A DNA stretch of 64,000 bases from Macrophomina tecta. Lineage: Eukaryota; Ascomycota; Dothideomycetes; Botryosphaeriales; Botryosphaeriaceae. Location: positions 2,542,001-2,606,000 of the forward strand of contig JAKSGN010000006.1 in the NCBI GenBank assembly GCA_024180945.1. The letters run 5' to 3'. The first letter of the stretch is position 1. Each line of letters starts with the position of its first letter. Under the pieces are notes generated by a model, which saw nothing but the letters and a program-made list of their open reading frames with translations, was not told the origin of the DNA and made no database searches. The position numbers and the translations under genes are program-made. Below, one piece after another: positions 43,150-54,408 of the stretch.

Positions 43150-45009
43150 TTTGGCGGTTGTTTTTGTAAGTTTGGTCTCGAAAGAGTGACTGATTGAGCG
43201 ACTGTAAGAACGAGTGACTGTAGCGCGAAAGGCTGGTGAGATGGAAGAGTGGCTCGATGGTGGAAAGAAGAATCTCTGCAGCGTTCCAGCAGCAGAGTCT
43301 TATACTCAGTTGACTCGCCGTGGCCATCTCCCGTCCGCTACCCCCGTGATGGTCATCGTGGTGGCTCGCCCTGCTCGATTAGCTGCGAAAATGATGCTCT
43401 TCAGCAGATCTCCCGCATTCGGCTAGCTCAGCTAGACTGACTTACATCACAGAGGAAATGCACGAGAGGCTTGCGGTGAACGGGCCTGCGGCTGCATCCC
43501 GCCTGACAAGGGTACCTTTCCTTTCTGGCATCAGATCGACCAGAACGGCAGGGGAAAGGCATTCGAGAGCAACGTGGGCGGCTGCGTTGGGGCCAAATGC
43601 GGAGGCAAAGGGGCGCGCCCTGGAGAGCGGTGACTTGCACGGCAGGGTTTACCGGGTGGAATCTTCATTACCGCCTTCTACGATCACCTTCGAATCGTGA
43701 TTACTGACCTCCAGCATCTCCACACTAATCTGCCAAACCTTGGAATCCCTACCGTGCATCCGGCACTTCGGTTGCAGGTTGGAATATCGCAATCTTTTTT
43801 CGTCAAGAAATTTTTTTCTTTTGACGTACTACACGCGGACACGATCCTATAGCCTGAACAAGAGACGTGCTGGAGTCGTGTCGCGGTGTGGAAAGTTGCG
43901 GAAGGCTAAACTCTGACCACATCTCAAAAGGGGCTGCTGTGGCGCTGCTGGGGTCTCCACTTCCCTGTTCCTGACAGAGGCCGATGGGGCTGCGAGTCAG
44001 GAAACGGCGCGGAAGCCGGGGGCATCGTGATGCACGGAGCGGCATCAAGCCAGTCCGAGCATAGCCGCGAATCCACCGGGCCCATTCGGCCAACCTGAAG
44101 TGCGCGGCAAATCAACGAGGCGGCATTAAGAGGGCGCAGAGCCGCAAAGGCAGCGGACAAGGGGGGTCGCTAAACCGCTTTGGTTCAGCCCTACAAACGA
44201 GGCGGGACACCGGTCATGGAGGTTCTGGAAGTGTTGCCACTCCGCTCAGGTACCAGGGCCAAATTGATGTCAGAGCACGCCGAGCATGCGCCGAGACAAA
44301 TGGCGCGAGAACTCCCTTTCGCGGCGACATCAAAAGCCTCCGAGTCACGACCCATGAAGTCGATCGGGCGCCGAGCAGTTGGCCGGTGATAGGCTAGCAA
44401 CCGTTTGCGCCTCACCCGTTGTCAGCCACGCGGCGCGAGAAGTACTTACGAGGCCGGTCGGGAAACATTGGGAACCCCAGGCGCAATGGCGGTCCGGATG
44501 TCCGGAGGGTAAGGGCAAAGCGCAAGTGATTGCATCTGCATCCGAGCAACGGCCTCCACTGCGCATGCGTACGTGGGCTTGTTGGTGTAATGCCGGGAAG
44601 ACAAGTTGGCAATTTGGTGGAGAAAGCTTAGCCTGGGGTCCCCTCGACCTTGTTTGCCTAGTTGGGAGCAGAGATAGCTGATCGAGATAGGGGCACATGT
44701 GTGTGGCTGGCCTTTGGCGCCGCGAAGGTTATTAGAAGCCCCAGTGCCCTCGACGAGTTAGGGGCACCGCTGGCCATTGACACACGGCGGACAAGGCCCA
44801 AGCGCCAAGAGCGGATGCAATTGGACGTTCAGGCGGGACACTGGCAAAATGCTTTACGAGCGACGACAGGCTTGGCGGCAGCACGAAGAAAAATGATTGT
44901 GGCTATTTTGCTCCTCAGCGCTTTCGCTACCTTCCTCACAGACCTACGGGTATCCTCGGGAACCGCGCCCGGCAATTTCATACCGTTCCGTCGCCTTCCA
45001 TCCGGACGC
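43150..45009. other. Intergenic region
   Basis: About 1.9 kb with many overlapping GC-rich ORFs on both strands and none with splice support or recognisable content. The part next to 43149 is the promoter of the secreted protein. Confidence 0.45.
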
Positions 45010-46061
45010 TCAAGCATCATCGAGGCCTTCGAACAAATCGACTCCCCAGGCGTCGCTTGGGTTGTTGAACCTCGTCAGATATTTCTTACCAACCGCTTCG
45101 ATCTTCTTCAAGTCTGAGTCGACGAGGCCGCATTGGATTGCATCGAAGTTCTCCCTGATCCATTTCTCGTGGCTGGACTTTGGAATGACACTGGTGCCTC
45201 GCTGCAGACCCCACGCCAAGGCGACCTGGGCCGTGGTGCAGCCGCGCTGTTCCGCAATGTGGGAAAGTTCCGGATTCTCGAGTAGCAGCGGCGTCTTCTT
45301 GCGGGAGTTGGCGGGGCGAGAGGCGCTACGGTAGGTGGGATTGGTATTGCCCAAGGGCGAGTACGAGGTGACGTGGATGCCGTGGCTCTGATGGAAGTCG
45401 ACCCATGCGGTCTGTTGCAGGTAAGGGTGCAGCTCCATCTGATGCACAGCGGGCTTGACGGTCGCGGCCTTGACCAACTTGTGGAGTTGGTGGGGAGAGA
45501 AGTTGGCCACGCCAATGTTGCGGACTCTGGTTGGCAGCAGCTTCTCCATGGATTTCCACGTCTGCGCAGTCATTGGCACTTGCGCGAGAGCAACCATGTG
45601 GGCTCAGCACTTACCTCGACGTAGTCATAGTCACCGGACGGGTTCACGGGCAAGTGCATCAGGTACAGATCCAAGTAGTCCAGGCCGAGCTCGTCCAGCG
45701 TCTTGCTCAGCCCTTCCTCTACGGTGTCGGCAGGGCCGTGGTGGTCGTTCCACAGCTTGCTCGTCACCCAGATGTCTTCGCGCGTCAAGCCGGCCTTCTC
45801 CAGCCCCTCAGCAATGCCCTTCCCGACAGCAGGCTGGTTCCCGTAAGCAGCAGCGGCGTCGATGTGGCGGTAGCCGGTCTGGATGGCTATGGAGACGGCT
45901 TCGGTGGTATTTTCGGGCGAGATCTTCAGGTTCCAGGTGCCGAAGCCCAGCAGCGGCGGCGCTATGGCGTTGTTGGGCTCGACGGGCGTCTGCACCTCGT
46001 CGGCGGAGGCGGACGCCGCGATCGCCCAGAGGCCGGCGCTCACAATGCTGAAAGAAACCAT
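45010..46061 (-). CDS. Aldo-keto reductase with N-terminal signal peptide
   Basis: Exons 46061-45615 and 45561-45010 join in phase 0 across a 53-nt intron, giving 332 aa. The aldo-keto reductase fold is complete: GYRHIDAAAAYGNQ (catalytic Asp and Tyr), WVTSKLWND (Lys), LDYLDLYLMHLPV (His), then IGVANFSPHQLHKLV, ELHPYLQQTAWVDFHQ, and the NADPH-binding GTSVIPKSSHEKWIRENFDA. These enzymes reduce aldehydes, ketones or sugars with NAD(P)H. Unusually, the fold is preceded by about 18 hydrophobic residues (SFSIVSAGLWAIAASASA) after the initiating Met, which look like a secretory signal; most family members are cytosolic. A luminal or secreted location is therefore inferred. The upstream in-frame leader to 46133 lacks an ATG and is not included. 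Confidence 0.9.
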
Positions 46062-47026
46062 TTTCGAAGAGGCAGAGACGCAGTTGACGGGCTGAGGGGA
46101 TGCACGGCGTGTTGTCTCCGCATCTTTATGCAATTGACGCGGTGCATGATGTCACCAAGACAGCAACATACCCGGAGAAAACATGGCCCGCTGCCTCTCT
46201 CTGTCAACACAAGCCTTCCACTACCAAAGTATCGCTCGCGAAAAGTAACGCGGCCGCGGGAATCGCCAATCTGCAGAAAGAAGCATACCGTCCGTCGCTA
46301 GGAGAGGGAGGCGCAGAGGCTTGACTCGCTGAGTTCTGCGCCGTCCGCTGAAGCTCGGCACCGTCGAAACGCAATGCTTGGGTCATCGCCGTCATCCTCC
46401 CCTCCACCTTCCTCTCTCCAGCCAACACCAACTGATCGATTTTTCCCGCTGAGATACTAACTCAACTGTCTGCCAGGTCCTCCCGCCAAATAGCACCGGC
46501 CCACATATTCTCTGCTACGCAGTTGCGGCGCATACGCCCGACATGCTTCAGGGATCGCGCTCAGGACCAGCCCAACGAATATTCGGTAAGCGGATGATGG
46601 ATTATTCGCAAGTGCGGATATATCATTTGACGCTGAGTCTGAAGCTATGCCCTGGCCTGGCGAAAATCACCTAAATGCTCCTCAGTCAAGGTTCGTACTC
46701 TTCCATTACTTAACCTACCTGCGGCAGCCTTGTACGGCATACCTTACCTGCACAGTGAACATGACGTGTTTCCATTACTTTTCTAAGCACACGATCGCTT
46801 GGCTAAACGAAGGAAAAGGAAGTCTTATCTCAGCATTTCCTGACACGGGATTAGACCTCGCAATGCTGTCTAATTCTCACGCCTCCTTGCGTCAGCTCAC
46901 ACGAATATCTAGTTGCCGCAAAGTCCAGAGAGGCACTGAAAGGATTTTTTTTTTTTTATCGTTTTAAGGCGCGCAGCCGAGTGTATTCGATTGGCGGATC
47001 CCAGGGACGCGTGTGAGGTCAACTCA
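46062..47026. other. Intergenic region
   Basis: Promoter of the aldo-keto reductase and further sequence with a short T run near 46944. No gene supported. Confidence 0.5.
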
Positions 47027-47731
47027 ATGCCGACCAGGTCAAAGCCGTCGCCGTCACTGGCGCAAGCAACAGCGTTGCCGAAGCTACAGGTGCGAAGAGG
47101 CTTAGACAATGTCAAGTTGGCTTTCGCACGAGCCCGAGTTGGTGACCAAGGCCACTACGGCTTTCACATTGTCGGCGGTTGCGACACGCTATGTGATACT
47201 CTCTGCAGCTGGTGTCTCCTCTTCGCCCACAATGTGCTTGATATCCACGAAGGCTGCTTTGATGAAGCGGGTTTCTGGGGATATTTTATCAGTGAGAACA
47301 ATGAGTTGAATGTGGTCCGGTCAGCGAAGACTCAAACATTAGTCGAGGACGGATCTGAGTATCACTAGCGTGCGAGGCAGCAAGATGAGAACCAACGGCG
47401 CCCTTCTCATCAAGGGCATGCTTCGCAGTTTAGTGAAGACCTTGTAAGTCAACAACACCCCCAAGATCAACCCACGAGCAACGCGAACACCCCAACCGAG
47501 GACCGCTCTACTGGTAGTTCAGCGGAGCAATCGGGAGGAACGTCTGTTAATGTCAGCCTATCGTAATATCGGAAGCGAGACTGGTTTGTGCGCACAGTCA
47601 GACAGTTTGGCGCTGCTCAGCCTTTCAGTTCTCCGGCAGCGGTACTACAGCAGACGGCCGATCATAATAGACTCCTCTTACTAGAATGTTTAGCACGGCA
47701 GTTCATGAATCTGCAGTGGATTGGTGACTAA
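47027..47731 (+). pseudogene. Decayed reading frame with two in-frame stops, unrecognised
   Basis: One plus-strand frame looks coding over about 700 nt: KLAFARARVGDQGHYGFHIV, then FWGYFISENNELNVVRSAKT, then a Gln/Ser/Thr-rich stretch (SQQHPQDQPTSNANTPTEDR), then RKRDWFVRTVRQFGAAQPFS and LLLLECLARQFMNLQWIGD before a TAA at 47729. It is interrupted by TAG at 47366-47368 and TAA at 47564-47566, with no frame change. Both stops could be glutamine codons changed by C-to-T in CpA context. An ATG at 47027 is the first in the frame; exons upstream are possible. The cysteine cluster GGCDTLCDTLCSWC is notable. No family was recognised, so the original function is unknown. Confidence 0.45.
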
Positions 47732-49388
47732 ACCATGAGACAAGGTTTTCTCTTCGTCTCCATCAGCATTCGCCCACTTCACACTTGGAGCGGCTCCAGA
47801 CGTAATTGAGCACGTTCATCCACTAGCCTTGGTGAAGCTTGAATAACTAATGTCGCCATCCGTCGTCAAAGCTGTGTCCTTGGGTGGCGTGGTGGTAACT
47901 CACTCGCATCGTTCCATGTTTCTCTTTTCCACACACTTATGTGTCGACCTGAGGAAGTCGCCAAAGTTTTCTCGGAACAAATCCACTTTTTTTCCATTTT
48001 ATACTGTGGTAAAGGTATTGCTTGGACTCACTTATGTAAACTATACAGATAAATTGTTTTCAGGTGGATTTTATTTGCCTATATTTCGATTCCTCTTCTT
48101 CGGCATATAGTTAAATATCAAGAGAAAATCAGGGCCACAGGCTTTCTTCGGAGTACTGGATAGCTTTCCCCTTATGTATTAGATAATAAATGGCTACTGA
48201 GCCTCAGTGACGTCCAACCAGGCCTGTCTGCCGCCAGATCGATCTGACTGTCCGACCTGCTTTGCCTCAGGCCACAGCCGCAAAGAAATCCGCAACAGCA
48301 AATCTATGATGCAGGAACAAGACCCTCAATATATCTACATGTGCATGAACAGGCTAGGTCTTCTAAACGGGGCAGCGGGATGGCCAACGACGTCCAACAC
48401 CCTGTGTCTGAGATTGATGATGCGGCAGGGTACCTAAAAATAGCCGGAAAGTTTCTGTCGCGATCCTATCTCGCATTGCGGCCAGAGAACACAGACACAG
48501 GCAGTCACGCTTTTGAACCCGCTTTTTTACCCTTCGTGATTTGCGAATGCATTTATTTGTTTCCGAACAGGCTCATATTGCAAGATTACGAGCAATATAC
48601 GCTTAATGATAGGGTGCAGCCCATCCGACGTTATTATGAGCAGTGCACAACGAGGTGAAAGGACGCGGTTGAACCGGAAATGAGCAGATGTAGGAACTGC
48701 TTTATAGCATGGTCACAATGAACCGTATGTGACCATCACACGTGCTCATAAGGATTGGCGGCAAGGTTCCCCGTGACATTATCCGCCGTCCCGCTATCAT
48801 GCATTAGCCTCCACCACCCGGTCTGTGCACCCCTTTTTTCCCCCTCCGGAGTTCTCCTTCAAACCTTATTTGCAAATATTGCGACGGCTCCGGTTTGGGT
48901 CAGAGCACGGCATGGTATATGCTTACCTCCGGCCCTTGGCAGGTCCGCGTCACGATGATGCTTAATTCGTTCTGGAGATGCGATTGAAGTGTAAGCGTAG
49001 GAGCGACGGGCTCAGTGCATGCGCGAGGCTACCATGGCTGCACACCTCCTTCACCCATGCAATATCTTATTTTTGTCGCATCGGAAGCGTGCGGGCCGCA
49101 CGGATCCACCTTTCATCAAATGGCTTTCGAAGTAATTGTTTGTCGCAAGTGTTGTCGACTTTCAGCTTTTGGCGAATTTTGCGTATCAGCCACTGGCGGG
49201 AGATGGGGAAGGTGGAGACGAAAGCGGCAACTTCGCCAACGCTATGCAGGGCCTAAAAACAATTCGTATGCATTCGTGATCGGCGCCATCCGTGTTCGGC
49301 GATGATGGTTTATTGTACAGGCAGCGGATGATATCATACAGCGAGACAGAGAAGCAAGGAAATTTGGGCTGGCCGGAGAGTGCAAGCT
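47732..49388. other. Intergenic region
   Basis: AT-rich around 47980-48200, then mixed sequence. Short ORFs at 47850-48110 and 48341-48658 have no supporting splice sites or recognisable content. Confidence 0.45.
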
Positions 49389-50062
49389 CTACTGCTCTCC
49401 CGTCGACTGTCGGATCTCTTGGCGCCTCTTCTCGATATCGACTGCCAGCTGACGCTGCTCGTCAATGACCTTCTGGCGCTGCAGTGCAGAATGCTTGCGC
49501 TGCGCTTCGTCTGCGGCTTCCCAGACTGCATGGCGTGATCAGTACTCATGCAGATGTAGGCGTATAGCAAGGGCTGGGGCCATACTAGGCTTGTCAGACT
49601 TGGAGTACTCCTTTAACCTGTTCACGAAGTCGTCGAAGTCTTGCTGCTTCCCGATGCGGTTCTCCAGGGAGCGCTTCTGCAGCTCTGGGTTGTACCTCTG
49701 CTGGCATGTGAGCAGCTGTGCCATGCGGAGGGACATTGATTGGGGCGAGAGACACAAAAGACCGGGAGGAATGGCCAGTCGGACGGCGAAACTCAATTGC
49801 GGTAGAGAGATGATGCGGTGTTACACCGGGCATGACTCGAATGATGATGGAGATGGGCGGAGGATGGAGGCATGATCGACGCAGGTAAAACGCATACCTT
49901 GAACAGCTCCTCCTCAGTTGGAGACACGTAGTAGACCAGAGCGGGACCTCCAATGCACAACACAGCGCCCCTGTCCAGCTGTCATCAGTGTCGGAGCTTG
50001 CAGTGGAGGCGACGGTGGACCCACGCGGAGAGCATCCTGAGCCAAAGACCGGCGCCCGACAT
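49389..50062 (-). CDS. CBP4: Cbp4, assembly factor for cytochrome b of complex III
   Basis: Four exons (50062-50025, 49970-49898, 49697-49586, 49525-49389) join in consistent phases across introns of 54, 200 and 60 nt, giving 119 aa. The start [20 protein letters not shown] runs into a single membrane span, followed by the family signature [20 protein letters not shown], then a helical tail ([40 protein letters not shown], then a coiled coil to the end). Cbp4 sits in the mitochondrial inner membrane and, with Cbp3-Cbp6, stabilises newly made cytochrome b during bc1 complex assembly. Size and every conserved block fit. The gene is easy to miss because each exon is under 50 codons. It is divergent from the Skt5 homologue, about 880 bp apart. 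Confidence 0.92.
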
Positions 50063-50939
50063 GTTGGCGGTGGCGACGCGGGTTCGGGAGGGGTGGCCGA
50101 GGCAGCGAGGATGGTCGACAGCAGCAGGGCGAAGAGACACGAATTCCTGAGGTCACGCGGTGGCTGTCGGGAGTTGTCTGGGGACGGCGTGTTGCGGTTG
50201 CGATTGGCTTCAGATCGTCCGTGTCATCGATTTTCGGGCAGGCTGGTGGCGGTGCAGGCCTGTGGCTGGGCCGCATGGCCAGCGCCGAGCCGGGCGGCGG
50301 CACCTGAAATTGCAGCCCTCTGGGCACGCATTGATTGGCCGCCACGCCCATCGCTGGCGCATCTCTCGTCCTCCAGCGGAGCGTCGAGCGCGCGCGACTG
50401 CAGGCAAACACCTCCGTCCTCCTCGCCCCCGGCGGCCCCTTTGCGCGCGCGTTCGCAGGCAGCCCCCCAGCGCGGCCAGCTCAGTGCCAACGGCGTTTCT
50501 GCGTCCAACGGCCGCCATTGGCCTCCCGCCCGCCGACACTCCAGGAACCGACCCTGTGCGCCGGGGTGATTTGAAACACATCAATCTCCAGCGCAAGCTT
50601 TGCTTAGCCTCCGACACGTCGAGCTTCAGCTCCCAATCCGGAACGCTGTGCCATCCGTAATTGTGATTGATGTCGCCGCTCCAGGCCAAGTCATGGTGAT
50701 CTGCCCATTGCCGAGTAATTTCAGCCTCGACAAGCCAGCCCCAACACCTCTGCCCGACACACGCCACCGCACACGAACACGACTGCCTGCGACGTAAGGT
50801 GCCAAAGCGCCTTATTGCATCGCAGGCTTTGCCCGTCACGGCCCCACGCTCCTTTCCTCCACCTCACCCAACTTGCGACTGAACTGAACACCACCGCCGC
50901 TCCCTCATAACCCACGCCGCGCGAGTCGCGCTTCCAGAC
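50063..50939. other. Divergent promoter between CBP4 and the Skt5 homologue
   Basis: GC-rich; all ORFs here overlap on both strands and are taken as chance. No further gene supported. Confidence 0.55.
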
Positions 50940-53900
50940 ATGGCTTACGACCAACGCCAGAACTCCCGCCCCCCGCCGCCGCAGCAGCAGTACTACGACC
51001 AGGGCCATCCTTATGACGACGCTCACTACCACGGCTACGGGCAGGCCCAGCAGTATGACGGCTACGGATACGACGATGGATACCAGAATCAGAACGGCTA
51101 CTACGACGACGGATATGGCGGAGGCTACACCGGAGGCTACTATCAGCAGGGCCCGCCTCCACGACAGAACCCACCGCAAGGGGGCTATGGACGAATGAAC
51201 GGCGGCCCGCCGCAACCGCAAAACTACGCACAAGGCCCGCCGCCCGGAGGTGCGCCGCGCGGCCGCGGTGGAGGTCCTGGCCCGGCGCCTCGAGGCCGGG
51301 GAGCATATGGCCCTCCGCCAGGAAGGGGAGCTCATGGTGGTCCGCCTCCACGCGGTGCGCCACCCAATGGACGACCGCCGCAGGACTATGGTCCGAACGG
51401 CGAGCCCATGGGCCGAGGAAGGCCCCCGCCCCAGAATGCGCCGCCGCGCGCTGCTAGACAGCGTGAGTATCCGGCCTATAGCAAATTCCTAGGGTAGCGC
51501 TAACTACCAGGAAGCAGCCAACCGCCCAGTCTCTCCCGAAGCATTGCCCTTCGACAATCCTTTTCCGGTATTTCCGAATAAAAAGAGTCCCCCGAGATCC
51601 AAGACTCGCACGCTCGAGGACGACATGGCTAATATGATAATGGAGAATGCTCCGGGAGTTGGAAGACCCAGTGGCGAACACCCTAGACAAGTCCCGCGAA
51701 AGATGAGCAAGGCAAGTGACGGACCGCGCCCCAGTTTGGACGGTAACAGACCGAGAATGCCCGGATACGCACGCGGACCCGAGCAGTTCGAACGCCCTCC
51801 TCCGCCTGCGAGATCGCATACCGCGAAGCCTGATAACTCGATCGGCGGTTTCCGCATGCCTTTTGGTTCCCCAGAGCAACCCCGACAGCTCCAGCGTTCG
51901 CAAACGATGCCGCAGAACTATCAAGACGAGTACGAACAGTGGCAGGAGCCTGGGCCTGTGGCTGGGTACCATGGTCCCGAATCGCAGAGCTACATTCCTC
52001 CCCGCCCCACGACCGCGGGGAACGACCGCAACAGAGCACCTCCCATGCCAGCTCAACCTCCTGCGCCATACGCCCCGCTTAAGTATCAACCTGATAAACG
52101 TGACACTGTGGAAGAGGTTTACGACACTTACTACAACAGCCACGGCCGGCAGGGTCACGATCCTCGCAAGCCATTAAGCCGGGAGGAAGCCATCGAGGCT
52201 GAAATGCCTGACTTTGACAGCATTCCACAAATGCCGAACCATAGACGTGGCCAATCGTTCGAAGATCATCTATCCGGAGGCTCGGGCAACAACACTCCTC
52301 AGGCACACCGGCAGAATTTCCCTCCCCAGGAACCACGCGCTCGATCCAACACAAACACCAGCCAAGGACAGGGCCAGTCCCTGCACAAGAGTAGATCTCA
52401 GCCGGATTTCAACCGAGGACAGAACCCCAACTACATCGCCGAAGTTCCTGGTGACGCGCCACCAGTACCAAATTTGCCGCGGAGCCAGACTTTCAACGAG
52501 CAGGGAGCCATGGGTGGTTACGCCGGTTACGGGCAGGCACCGCCGCCTCCGCGGCCGGGTACATCGCATGGACATGGAAGAGGGCCTCCTGGACCTCCCG
52601 GGCCCCCTGGGCCTGGCTGGGGTGGTCAACCCCCTAATGGACCTGCTCGCGGTACTCCAGGCCCTCAAGGCCCTCCTGGTGGCCGTCCGTATGGAGGTCG
52701 CCCTGAACATCTGCAGCGCAACGCTACAGACATGAGCCAGAGATCGGATCCTGGACCAAATGGACGTTATAACAATGCTCCTCCAAACGGTCCCCTTCCT
52801 GACCACAGAGCGCGTGGTCCTCCTGTGCAAACAAATATGGGCCCACGGGGTGGGAATACCATGACGAGCCCGTCTGATCAGCGCAACAACATGATGAGTC
52901 CAGTCAATCAACGTGGACCAAACATGATGAGTCCTGTGGACCAACAAAAGGCTGATCCGGATGCGTTGCCACACCATCCTACGCCTGTGCGTCCTGGATT
53001 GCAGCAGGGAGGACAGCCGGCACAGCAGCAAGGGAAACCCATACCAGTCCGCCAGCATCAAGATAGTAACGAGACCGTCCCAGGTGGGCCTTCTCCTACG
53101 GGATCGCAGCGGAAGCCTCGACGCATGTCTGATCCCATTACTATGGAAAGCTTGGCTCGGCTGCGTAATGACGCTGCTTCTCGGCCAAGCGATAAGGAGC
53201 TCCAATTGCGCCTCGCGAAGAAGCTTGTAGAAGCGGCCGCTATTCTTGCTGATGAGGGTGGTCGCGCGGATCCCAAGACTCGCAATAAGAACCGTGAACG
53301 CTACACAGTGGAGGCCCACAAAATCGTCAAGAAGCTCGCTCACGGGAAATATCCTGAGGCAATGTTTTATATGGCGGATTCCCTGGGGTCAGGCCAGCTC
53401 GGGCTTGCGCCCAACGAGAAGGAGGCTTTTTCGCTGTACCTAGAGGCTGCGAAGCTGGGACACGCACAAGCAGCTTACCGTACAGCTGTGTGTTGCGAGA
53501 TCGGTGCTGAAGATGGCGGTGGTACCCGCAAGGACCCGGTCAAGGCCGTGCAATGGTACAAGCGTGCAGCTGCGCTCGGCGATGTTGCTGCCATGTACAA
53601 GATGGGCATGATCCAATTGAAGGGTTTGCTCAATCAACCCAAATCGCCGAATGAAGCTGCGACCTGGCTCAAGCGTGCCGCCGAGCAGGCCAACGAAGAA
53701 AACCCGCATGCACTTCACGAGCTCGCCCTCCTCTACTCCAACAAAGCCGGCGCCCGTGATGCGACTCCCGATATGATCGCCCGCGATGAGCGGTACGCCT
53801 TCGACATGTTCAAGAAAGCCGCAGAGTTTGGGTACAAGTTCTCGCAATTCCGTCTGGGAGAGGCATTTGAGTATGGTCATCTTGGATGCCCGGTCGACCC

Positions 53901-54408
53901 GAGGAACAGTATCGCGTGGTACACGCGCGCTGCGGCGCAGGAGGAACATCAGAGCGAGCTGGCTCTGTCGGGTTGGTATCTCACGGGCAGCTCCGGTATA
54001 CTGGAGCAGAGCGACACCGAGGCATACCTGTGGGCGAGGAAAGCGGCGTGCGCGGATCCACCGTTACCAAAGGCTATGTGAGTGCTGTAATACACGGGGT
54101 TGTGGTGAAGCAGAGCTAAAGATGGATAGGTTTGCCATGGGATACTACACGGAAGTCGGTATCGGTTGCCCTCGAAGCCTCGAGGAGGCGAAGAGGTGGT
54201 ATGGCCGTGCCGCTTGTAAGTCCTCGTCTTCTCACCGTTCGAGATCAGGCGAAAAGCAGCTAACGTCTCGACCTCAGCCTACAACTTCCCCAAAGCGCGC
54301 GAACGTCTTGAAGAGCTCAAGAAGGGCGGTGCCAAGGTCCAGAAGGGCCGCGAGCGTCTGTCCCGTTCTAATCAGAAACAGCACGAGGAGAATTGTGTGG
54401 TGATGTAA
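50940..54408 (+). CDS. SKT5: Skt5/Chs4-type chitin synthase activator with Sel1 repeats
   Basis: Four exons (50940-51462, 51515-54077, 54130-54215, 54278-54408) join in consistent phases, giving about 1100 aa. Residues 1-175 are a Gly/Pro/Gln/Tyr-rich disordered region with RGRGG-type motifs. A long Pro-rich linker runs to about residue 700. About seven Sel1 repeats follow (roughly 780-1065), for example EAFSLYLEAAKLGHAQAAYR, AVQWYKRAAALGDVAAMYKM and SIAWYTRAAAQEEHQSELAL. The protein ends in ENCVVM, a CaaX box as in yeast Chs4/Skt5, so farnesylation and membrane targeting are expected. In yeast this protein activates chitin synthase III and links it to the bud neck; the same role in septum/wall chitin is inferred. 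At the first intron the proximal cag is bypassed and the gaag four bases on is the phase-correct acceptor. Confidence 0.92.

Noticed and set aside
44180..45117. Several overlapping GC-rich ORFs on both strands
   Set aside because: Taken as chance; the right part is simply antisense to the aldo-keto reductase.
50160..50839. Long overlapping ORFs in the CBP4-Skt5 promoter region
   Set aside because: GC-driven open frames on both strands without domains; they overlap the leaders of two certain genes.
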